The translations under genes were made by a program, and so were the position numbers. This document shows positions 1 through 4,404 of a DNA stretch of 5,913 bases, in pieces. Within the stretch, counting starts at the first letter, position 1, and every line of letters begins with the position of its first letter. This DNA is from Chroococcidiopsidaceae cyanobacterium CP_BM_RX_35 (GTDB lineage: Bacteria; Cyanobacteriota; Cyanobacteriia; Cyanobacteriales; Chroococcidiopsidaceae): NCBI GenBank assembly GCA_019242465.1, contig JAFAVL010000453.1:1-5913 (forward strand), written 5' to 3'. The notes under the pieces were generated by a model, which was not told where the DNA came from, did not search any database, and saw nothing but the letters and a program-made list of their open reading frames with translations.

Positions 1-146
1 TGTTCAAGAAAGGGCAAATTGAAAAAGTTGGGAAAGGAGCCGTCAGAGAACGGATTGAATTCATAGCTGAAATTTTTGGAGTGGCTGCATAAGCAATTCC
101 TTCTTCAAGGAACTTTCTGCCCTCAACAACTTTTTGCAACACAGCC
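1..146 (+). mobile_element. Right end of an IS6-family (IS26/IS240-like) insertion sequence, partial
   Basis: The segment contains the 3' end of a transposase gene and, 40 bp after its stop, the sequence TTTGCAACACAGCC at 133-146. Its reverse complement, GGCTGTGTTGCAAA, matches the IS26-type terminal repeat GGCACTGTTGCAAA, as I remember it, at 12 of 14 positions. The IS would therefore end at base 146, with ATTTGGTG (147-154) as one copy of the expected 8-bp target duplication. The left end and other target copy lie outside the window, so neither can be checked here. A weak hairpin (TTCCTT, loop CTTC, AAGGAA, 97-112) lies just behind the transposase stop. Family assignment rests on terminal repeat plus C-terminal protein sequence and is an inference. 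Confidence 0.6.
3..92 (+). CDS. IS6-family transposase, C-terminal fragment (cut by window edge)
   Basis: An open frame enters from the left edge and ends at TAA (90-92), giving 29 residues that finish in FIAEIFGVAA. The pattern of a KGQ motif (residues 3-5 of the fragment) followed about 15 residues later by an FI..IFG(I/V)AA terminus is typical of DDE transposases of IS6/IS240-type elements. These enzymes cut and join DNA at the element ends in replicative transposition. The catalytic DDE residues lie upstream and are not visible, so I cannot say whether the gene is intact. The matching terminal repeat at 133-146 supports the identification. No other function is suggested by this short tail. 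Confidence 0.6.
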   Translation, partial: FKKGQIEKVGKGAVRERIEFIAEIFGVAA

Positions 147-247
147 ATTTGGTGTGCCTTGAAACCAGAAATATTGCGAAAAAACTTAAAGAATCAGCTC
201 AAAACAGATCTTTTTGCCTCGTTGAATGCTCCATTGAACCTTATTGG
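147..247. other. Spacer between IS end and dehydrogenase remnant
   Basis: About 100 bp of A+T-rich DNA separate the IS terminus from the broken short-chain dehydrogenase. I see no open frame with coding character, RNA gene or terminator here. Homology of the dehydrogenase stops before the IS boundary, so the IS insertion alone does not explain the truncation unless an adjacent deletion followed. Confidence 0.4.
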
Positions 248-367
248 TCAAGATTGAGGATCACTTTTCAGCAAACCCGCAACCAGTTGTTCGCCTAATA
301 ACCGCCTTGTAATCTCCAGACCGATGCCTCTCGATGCACCCGTCACGATCGCCGCACGCGGCGTGTT
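248..367 (-). pseudogene. Short-chain dehydrogenase/reductase, N-terminal remnant
   Basis: Read on the minus strand, the codons straight after the NmrA-like gene give NTPRAAIVTGASRGIGLEI, followed by about 20 residues to TGA at 248-250. TGASRGIG is the TGxxxGIG nucleotide-binding motif of classical short-chain dehydrogenases, placed as expected near the N-terminus. A whole enzyme has about 250 residues; this piece has about 40, so the NSYK-type catalytic centre is gone. No ATG, GTG or TTG is found in frame at the expected start: the codon there is TTT, overlapping the TAA of the NmrA-like gene. A GGAGG lies a few bases upstream, inside the end of that gene, which suggests the three genes once formed one operon. 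It is surely non-functional as an oxidoreductase. The last residues may be unrelated read-through. Confidence 0.7.
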
Positions 368-1226
368 AAAGCGCCCTCCAGTACGTCTCCAGCCATCGAT
401 TGAAGCCGGTAGTTTGCGGGTACTCTTGTTTCACTGCGTCTAAATCGACGTGATAACCGTGCGTTTCAAACCAGCGGAACATTACCGTCATCCCATGGCC
501 GGCCTGCTTTTCAAATTCGTTCCAGGGGACCTGCATATATTGCACAGGCTTGGCGGCAGCGCGGCTTAGCGCCTCCGCGATTCCCTGCATGGAGAGTTCA
601 TCACCCGCTAGAGAGAACGTTCGGTTGCGCCATTTGCCTTCGTGTTCAAAGGCGAGCGCGATAAATGCTCCAATATCCTCCAGGGCTACCATCTGCAGCT
701 TCGTCGTCGGACTGAGTGGGAGGGGGATGCGGCCTTCCTGGATCGGCGCCCCGAATATGGTCTGCCAGTTTTCCATGAAGAAAACCGGCCGGAAGATGGT
801 GTAATCGAGACCGCTGGAGCGAAGATGCTCTTCTATCTTCCCCTTGCTTTCGAAGTGAGCGATTCCGGTTTGTTCATCCGCCGAGCCGACGGAACTGTAA
901 ACAAACCGGCTGACGCCCTGCCGGTTGGCGGCTTCAATGAGCGCCAGCCCCTGCCTGATTTCACCAGCGGCATCCTCCGTATACCGCTGAACTGAGTACA
1001 CGCCGTAGACACCGTCCAAGGCAGGCGAAAGGCTGTCCGGGTCGTCAAGACTTCCGTGAAATACCTCTTCTCCGGCACCCATTAGCTGACGTGCTTTGTC
1101 TGAGTCCGGGTTGCGAACGAGGGCGCGCAACTTGAATCCTCGCTTGCGCAAATGCCGGTACGCGGCGCCACCCTGCTGTCCGGTGGCCCCGGTAACCAGG
1201 ATTGTTCTCTGGCTGTTCTTTGACAT
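366..1226 (-). CDS. NmrA-family NAD(P)-binding protein (atypical short-chain dehydrogenase)
   Basis: The 286-residue product has an N-terminal Rossmann fold with TILVTGATGQQGG at residues 8-20. The glycines G13, G16 and G19 form the GxxGxxG pattern of NmrA/HSCARG proteins. HFESK at 124-128 stands where classical dehydrogenases have YxxxK, another NmrA hallmark. The length fits the family (about 280-300). Members bind NAD(P)(H); some sense cofactor redox state, others reduce small substrates such as quinones. The substrate here cannot be read from sequence. The ATG is preceded by GGGAGGAG (1235-1242) at 8-base spacing, which overlaps the stop codon of the upstream NTF2-like gene. Only 15 bp separate the genes, so co-transcription is very likely. 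G+C appears higher than in the AraC and FAD genes, suggesting a separate origin. The protein is probably cytosolic; no signal peptide or membrane segment is visible. Confidence 0.88.
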   Translation of the reverse strand: MSKNSQRTILVTGATGQQGGAAYRHLRKRGFKLRALVRNPDSDKARQLMGAGEEVFHGSLDDPDSLSPALDGVYGVYSVQRYTEDAAGEIRQGLALIEAANRQGVSRFVYSSVGSADEQTGIAHFESKGKIEEHLRSSGLDYTIFRPVFFMENWQTIFGAPIQEGRIPLPLSPTTKLQMVALEDIGAFIALAFEHEGKWRNRTFSLAGDELSMQGIAEALSRAAAKPVQYMQVPWNEFEKQAGHGMTVMFRWFETHGYHVDLDAVKQEYPQTTGFNRWLETYWRAL

Positions 1227-1241
1227 GCGGCTAACTCCTCC

Positions 1242-1661
1242 CTAAATGACTGCAAATTGAGAAATGCCCGATGGCGCAACGCGAGCTTCTGTTGTTACCT
1301 CGTCTAGTTTGTTCTGCACCGCCAAGACTGCTGGAAGGGGACGCCACAGTACGGTCATCTCCTGTATCAAGCCTGCTTCGTTAAGGAGCCAGTAATCCAC
1401 ACCGTCTAACGAGTAGCCCCCGACCGTCACCCGGAAGAATTCAGACACATGCTGAGGACCCTGCATCATTTCCAGAAAGTCGAATTTGTCGACTATGCTC
1501 AGGAGGGCTTCGACCACTGGTCTGATGGCCGCTTTCCCTTGGAACGGCTCGGCGACGAGCGGGGTGTTGAGGATCACGTCATCAGCCATGTGAGTTAGCA
1601 TGACCTCTAGATCTTTGCGCTGCATTGCATCGGTGAAGGCGTGGAGATGGGTCAGATTCAT
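1242..1661 (-). CDS. NTF2-like / SnoaL-like domain protein
   Basis: This 139-residue protein has the build of a SnoaL/NTF2-like cone fold. An amphipathic N-terminal helix (LHAFTDAMQRKDLEVMLTHM, residues 5-24) leads into MADDVILNTPL (24-34). An FQGKAAIRPVVEALL helix (40-54) and strands rich in aromatic and acidic residues follow, ending in EMTVLWRPL (101-109). Such proteins serve as small enzymes (isomerases, cyclases, dehydratases) or ligand binders, and single-domain copies often sit beside oxidoreductases. No catalytic pair can be assigned with confidence. The ATG has a textbook AAGGAGG (1671-1677) at 9-base spacing. The gene is first in a two-gene unit with the NmrA-like gene 15 bp downstream. 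A 16-bp palindrome (1711-1726) lies 50 bp upstream of the start and may carry its regulation. Confidence 0.8.
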   Translation of the reverse strand: MNLTHLHAFTDAMQRKDLEVMLTHMADDVILNTPLVAEPFQGKAAIRPVVEALLSIVDKFDFLEMMQGPQHVSEFFRVTVGGYSLDGVDYWLLNEAGLIQEMTVLWRPLPAVLAVQNKLDEVTTEARVAPSGISQFAVI

Positions 1662-1710
1662 AGATTCGTTCCTCCTTATTCAATAAAATTTCAGCCACAG
1701 GGTAAGCTAC

Positions 1711-1726
1711 AATCACTTAATTGATT
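1711..1726. promoter_or_regulatory. Candidate operator palindrome upstream of the SnoaL-NmrA unit
   Basis: AATCACTTAATTGATT is a near-perfect palindrome (14 of 16 positions) ending 50 bp before the ATG of the NTF2-like gene. It would overlap or precede the promoter: on the minus strand it is followed at once by TTGTAG, a possible -35 element. Symmetry and position fit a dimeric repressor or activator site. No regulator gene is adjacent to this unit, so the binding protein is unknown. Confidence 0.3.
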
Positions 1727-2038
1727 CTCTATCTTGACTAATCCTCTTGAAAAGAGCGTGCAAAGACAAATAGCCCACGATTACTGCCATTTATGGAACG
1801 GTTCTAATCGGCAATCCTGCTTATCAGGCAGAGCAAACCCTATGGCAGACCCGGAGCAGTCTGGATTCGCATGCTGTGCGAGACGTAGCCATAGATCAGT
1901 AGTATGCTCGACGGCAGCGATCCTACGGTCATGGCGTTGCTGGACAAGCAGTTGCTTAGGCGCTGACAAGCCTAGTAGTTCGTGCTAAAGCAACTGTAAA
2001 ATCAGCAACGCCAATTATGAAGCCTTTAATCACCGTTT
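1727..2038. other. 312-bp gap, possibly decayed coding DNA
   Basis: No intact gene is visible. One plus-strand frame from 1774 to the TAA at 2047-2049 is open for 92 codons except for two in-frame TAG codons (1900-1902 and 1957-1959). Parts have protein-like composition, for example AIYGTVLIGNPAYQAEQTLW near its start. No Shine-Dalgarno-linked start is present, and I recognise no family. The last bases run antisense to the orphan tail of the DUF3291 gene. This may be an eroded gene or chance; the evidence is weak. Confidence 0.25.
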
Positions 2039-2104
2039 CTAAGTGCTAAATCGCTGCTGAAGATGTGCCTCTGAGGGATATTTCAATGGCAAGAATCTGC
2101 CGGA
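2039..2104 (-). pseudogene. Orphaned 3' end of the DUF3291-type gene
   Basis: After in silico removal of the inverted-repeat element and one copy of its 9-bp duplication, the minus-strand frame of the upstream gene runs on as ...EQWMTK then SGRFLPLKYPSEAHL and six more residues to TAG at 2039-2041. This adds 21 residues, restoring a protein of about 130 residues from the start at 2610. The tail has no start codon and is separated from its gene by the element, so it is not translated as part of it today. The GR...PSxxH pattern is, as far as I recall, characteristic of the C-terminus of DUF3291 proteins, which supports the join independently of the DNA signature. Confidence 0.8.
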
Positions 2105-2113
2105 TTTAGTCAT
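2105..2113. repeat. Target-site duplication, left copy
   Basis: TTTAGTCAT directly abuts the first base of the 170-bp inverted-repeat element and recurs exactly at 2284-2292 on the other side. On the minus strand it encodes ATG ACT AAA (Met-Thr-Lys) of the interrupted gene. Confidence 0.85.
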
Positions 2114-2283
2114 GGAAGCGTAATGGATTAGCATGATTTATATTACATCGAAGTATATTCCTGCTGAGTGCTTCTATTATTGAGAATCAAGCGCTTGCAA
2201 CTCTTCTTTCTTCGTTGCTGATTCTCATTAAGCTCTCTGCTTCAAAATGCATACTACAAATCATGCTAATTTATTACACTTCC
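2114..2283. mobile_element. MITE-like 170-bp element with 32-bp terminal inverted repeats
   Basis: The two ends are inverted copies that match at 27 of 32 positions. The left end begins GGAAGCGTAATGGATTAG and the right end, on the other strand, GGAAGTGTAATAAATTAG. Both continue with an identical CATGATTT. A perfect 9-bp direct repeat, TTTAGTCAT, lies immediately outside each end, the mark of a transposase-mediated insertion. There is no room for a transposase gene and no credible open frame, so the element must be moved in trans, as miniature inverted-repeat elements are. Ends starting with GG and a 9-bp duplication occur in several IS families (for example IS1 and the IS903 branch of IS5); I cannot assign the parent. 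The duplication length and end sequence differ from the IS6-type element at the left edge, so that one is not the source. A central hairpin occupies 2181-2227. Confidence 0.85.
2181..2227. repeat. Internal hairpin of the MITE-like element
   Basis: TGAGAATCA (2181-2189) pairs with TGATTCTCA (2219-2227). Inside, GCAAC (2197-2201) pairs with GTTGC (2214-2218), leaving a one-sided bulge AGCGCTT and a 12-base pyrimidine loop TCTTCTTTCTTC. No T-run follows on either strand, so it does not look like a simple terminator. Confidence 0.55.
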
Positions 2284-2610
2284 TTTAGTCATCCACTGTT
2301 CTGCAATTTCCCAGGTCGGCAGTTCTGAACTGTCTTGGTGCCAGTGTACAGTAGAGGCTTCATCAGCCCACTCAACGAGTTTCGTCATCGCTTCACGGTG
2401 ATCACCTGCCAGCATAAAAGCCTGCATTGAGGCTTCATCCTCCCAAGCGGTGAGAGTCCAGAAGGCTGTTTGGGTTTGCTCTCGTGTGGTCGTATGCAGG
2501 TTGCCAGGGGCATATTCTGCCTGAGATAAGCTGCGATCACCATACTCTAGGAAATCTGGAAGATAATCGAGCGATCGTAACCGTAACCGAGTCACTGAAA
2601 TCAGTGTCAT
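2266..2610 (-). CDS. DUF3291-type small protein, C-terminally truncated by a MITE insertion
   Basis: The product resembles the cyanobacterial and actinobacterial DUF3291 family, distantly similar to antibiotic-biosynthesis-monooxygenase folds. It opens MTLISVTRLRLRS, followed by TAFWTLTAWEDEASMQAFM (residues 48-66) and WADEASTVHW (81-90). Members are small, probably cytosolic, and of unproven chemistry. The native protein would have about 130 residues. Here translation leaves the gene after Lys109, adds Gly-Ser-Val-Ile-Asn from the inserted element and stops at a TAG inside it, for 114 residues. I chose the ATG at 2610 because AGGAG lies 7 bases upstream and the family starts MTLI; an in-frame ATG at 2634 would add eight unlikely residues and overlaps the stop of the FAD gene. 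The 20-bp gap to that gene implies one operon. The main fold may survive, but loss of the conserved tail makes function doubtful. Confidence 0.8.
   Translation of the reverse strand: MTLISVTRLRLRSLDYLPDFLEYGDRSLSQAEYAPGNLHTTTREQTQTAFWTLTAWEDEASMQAFMLAGDHREAMTKLVEWADEASTVHWHQDSSELPTWEIAEQWMTKGSVIN
2284..2292. repeat. Target-site duplication, right copy
   Basis: TTTAGTCAT is the exact partner of 2105-2113 and lies inside the reading frame of the DUF3291-type gene, marking the insertion point after Lys109 (counted from the 2610 start). Confidence 0.85.
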
Positions 2611-2630
2611 GACGCTTCTCCTGATTGTCA

Positions 2631-4007
2631 TCATTCCGATAGCGCGAGATGTCCGACCGTTGATCGAAAGACATCATCGGGATCGTATTTCCGCTTCAGG
2701 TCAAGCAACCGCTGATAGTTCGACCCAAAAGCAAGCGGAACACGATCCTGCTCTTTCTCATCCAGAAGATTGATATATCCCCCTTTGAAAGCGTATGGTG
2801 CAAGTGCTTGTGAAATGTTCTGTGACCATTCGATATGTCGCTGCGCTTCGTCTTGTGACTGGGGTTCCCAGGCTGCGATTATCTGAACCATCAGATGATC
2901 CTGACGCAGCGCAAAAGCTGTCTTCGATGCACCCACACGACTCGCGGCTCCATGAAAGTGACTCATCAAGATCATCGAAAATGGGGAAGTAAATGGCATT
3001 CCCTGTTCGATCAGCACCTCGATTGTCTCAGTCTGGAGACCCCTAAGCGACTGGGTTTGAACATGGTAGTGGCGACCTTTCGGTGCGGTTGCATCCAGCT
3101 CATAAATCAGTGCATTATATGTGACAGCTTGCACCTGCTCGACTAGCGGCTGGCCAAGGGTGCGTAGGGGTATAATTGCCTGCTCACCTGCTTCGGTTGC
3201 ACCACAATAGGTCGGTGAGAGAAAGAGAACGGTCTGACCATTGGGTGTCTGAAAGAACCCAGACGAAATTGTCAATTCATCGGGGGCGGTGGCGATGAAC
3301 TCGTTAAAACGGTGTAACACTTCTCTGGCTTGATCCAGAGGATACAGTAGCCTACCCGATAATACTGTCGTGAGTGGATGCAGGCGATACTCTAGAGAAA
3401 CCACAACTCCAAAGTTGCCACCGCCTCCGCGCAGTCCCCAAAGCAAGTCTGAATGTTCCTCGGCGTTTGCGGTTACAAGCTGTCCGTCGGCAGTCACTAC
3501 TTGTGCTGACAGCAGGTTATCAGCACCCAGCCCATAAGCACCTGTCAGAGTACCATAGCCTCCTCCCAAGGTAAAGCCGGACATTCCCACACTGGAGATG
3601 GTTCCCGTGACTGTCGCCAACCCATATTTCTCTGCTGCCTCCATGAGGTCGCCCGCCGTTGCTCCACCTTGAATTCGGGCTGTGCGCGTGACTGGATCAA
3701 TCGTGACAGCTCTCATCTGGGAACAATCGATCATGATTCCATTCTCAACTAGAGCGCGTCCGGCAAAATCGTGTCCTCCCCCTCGAACCGAGAGTGGCAG
3801 CCCATGCGATCGTGTCCAGCAAATCGTATGAATAACATCTTGCACAGTGAGACAACGAGCGATCGCGGCGGGTTGGGTCTTCACCTTGCCATTCCAGAGT
3901 TGGCGCACCTGTTCATAGGCGGCATCTTGAGGAAGCAGAAGCCGACCTGTGAGCAGTGCTGCAAGATCGTTGAAAAAAGTACTGCTCTGTCGATATATCG
4001 TTGTCAT
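2631..4007 (-). CDS. FAD-linked oxidoreductase, berberine-bridge-enzyme-like (PCMH-type FAD domain)
   Basis: The 458-residue protein has a PCMH-type FAD-binding domain at roughly 45-212. It contains SVRGGGHDFAGRA (73-85), where H79 is the expected covalent 8-alpha-histidyl FAD anchor. TLGGGYGTLTGAYGLGADNL (146-165) and LRGGGGNFGVV (192-202) contact the cofactor. The C-terminal BBE segment ends in YDPDDVF (441-447). Relatives oxidise sugars, alcohols or aromatic natural products with oxygen. The second flavin link of bicovalent members needs a Cys in a GxCxxVG motif; here it reads GTISSVG (135-141) with Ile137, so a single link is predicted. There is no obvious signal peptide, so it is probably cytosolic. 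AAAGGGAG (4013-4020) stands 5 bases before the ATG. It is followed by the DUF3291-type gene after 20 bp and preceded by an AraC regulator on the same strand. The substrate is unknown. Confidence 0.88.
   Translation of the reverse strand: MTTIYRQSSTFFNDLAALLTGRLLLPQDAAYEQVRQLWNGKVKTQPAAIARCLTVQDVIHTICWTRSHGLPLSVRGGGHDFAGRALVENGIMIDCSQMRAVTIDPVTRTARIQGGATAGDLMEAAEKYGLATVTGTISSVGMSGFTLGGGYGTLTGAYGLGADNLLSAQVVTADGQLVTANAEEHSDLLWGLRGGGGNFGVVVSLEYRLHPLTTVLSGRLLYPLDQAREVLHRFNEFIATAPDELTISSGFFQTPNGQTVLFLSPTYCGATEAGEQAIIPLRTLGQPLVEQVQAVTYNALIYELDATAPKGRHYHVQTQSLRGLQTETIEVLIEQGMPFTSPFSMILMSHFHGAASRVGASKTAFALRQDHLMVQIIAAWEPQSQDEAQRHIEWSQNISQALAPYAFKGGYINLLDEKEQDRVPLAFGSNYQRLLDLKRKYDPDDVFRSTVGHLALSE
3859..3866. 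repeat. HIP1 octamer GCGATCGC
   Basis: This is the highly iterated palindrome of many cyanobacterial genomes. It lies inside the FAD-enzyme gene and supports the host assignment, as do numerous CGATCG hexamers elsewhere in the window. Confidence 0.7.
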
Positions 4008-4081
4008 AGTTTCTCCCTTTCAGGTTGTAAATCGAATAACTAAACGGGCAGATTGCTGAAAGAAAAGCTTGACGACGCTGC
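4008..4081. other. Leader and probable promoter region of the FAD-enzyme gene
   Basis: This stretch lies between the FAD-gene start and the decayed small-gene region. Read on the minus strand it is A+T-rich, with TTTCAG and TTATTC 16 bp apart as a weak -35/-10 pair, and ends in the Shine-Dalgarno AAAGGGAG. No palindrome or riboswitch-like structure was recognised. The promoter call is tentative; transcription could also come from upstream of 4310. Confidence 0.25.
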
Positions 4082-4310
4082 TCAGCTCTCGTCGCGCATA
4101 TCATCGCCCTCGAAGGGAAAGCCCAAAGCCAGTCAGAAGCGTGGGAGAGGAGTGTTCTCCTCCCGGTTAAGGTCAACCTTCTTTGAACGTAGCTTTCCTC
4201 CTGCTTGCTTTACGCTGCATCCTCTGCATTATGTGGATTGAAAGCTTGCTGCAAATTTTGTGTGCCGCCCCACGCCTCGATCGCGGACATCGGGTCGGTG
4301 CTGGCTGCAT
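4082..4310 (-). pseudogene. Probable frameshifted small gene of unknown function
   Basis: An ATG at 4310 has a perfect AAGGAG (4317-4322) 6 bases upstream, but its own frame yields Arg/Lys-rich, unprotein-like sequence. The frame shifted by one base reads AASTDPMSAIEAWGGTQNL and continues FNPHNAEDAA to TAA (4210-4212). At that point a second one-base shift continues as VKQAGGKLRSKKVDLNREEN and TPLPRF to TGA (4133-4135). The same frame then goes on through LALGFPFEGDDMRDES to TGA (4082-4084). With one base restored just after the ATG and one shift near 4212, a coherent acidic/polar protein of about 60 residues emerges (longer if the first TGA is also a mutation). I do not recognise the family. 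A short intact alternative would be 26 codons from the ATG at 4290. Eroded gene, sequencing indels and chance all remain possible. Confidence 0.4.
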
Positions 4311-4367
4311 TAGATTCTCCTTGTTCTATCTACCTGAAGTGTACTGAGTTCCAATGCTCAACTTCTT

Positions 4368-4399
4368 TCAGATTCTTACAGCGATTTGTCAGATTCTTA
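4368..4399 (-). promoter_or_regulatory. Tandem 11-bp direct repeat, 21-bp period: candidate AraC-family binding sites
   Basis: On the minus strand TAAGAATCTGA occurs twice (4399-4389 and 4378-4368), exactly 21 bp apart, starting 6 bp beyond the stop codon of the AraC-family gene. Each AraC-type monomer carries two helix-turn-helix units reading about 17 bp, and E. coli AraC binds I1-I2 half-sites as direct repeats with a 21-bp period. A possible -35 (TTGAGC or TTGGAA) follows within about 15 bp, as expected for class II activation. The likely targets are the small gene at 4310 and, downstream, the FAD-DUF3291 genes. Binding is inferred. Confidence 0.45.
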
Positions 4400-4404
4400 T
4401 GAGG

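Noticed and set aside
97..112. TTCCTT/AAGGAA hairpin after the transposase stop as a terminator
   Set aside because: A six-pair, A+T-rich stem without a proper T-tract is too weak to call.
550..995. Two plus-strand open frames of 84 and 117 codons
   Set aside because: Both lie wholly antisense to the well-supported NmrA-like gene, have no family motif and are explained by its codon bias.
2610..2634. ATG at 2634 as the start of the DUF3291-type protein
   Set aside because: It would add MMTIRRSV, place the AGGAG motif inside the coding region and overlap the FAD gene's stop. The ATG at 2610 has the motif at 7 bases and matches the family's MTLI start.
4143..4164. GGGAGAGGAG...CTCCTCCC hairpin as a rho-independent terminator
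   Set aside because: The stem needs a 2-base bulge and no T-run follows on either strand. It falls inside the frame of the probable small gene (REENTPL), which explains it.
3913..4176. 87-codon minus-strand frame starting MTLTGRRTLLS
   Set aside because: It overlaps the 5' end of the FAD gene in another frame and has no ribosome site. Its first part uses DNA better explained by the small-gene frame.
4053..4402. Plus-strand frames of 62 and 65 codons between the AraC and FAD genes
   Set aside because: Cys/Ser/Arg-rich shadow sequence antisense to the small-gene region; no start signal or recognisable domain.
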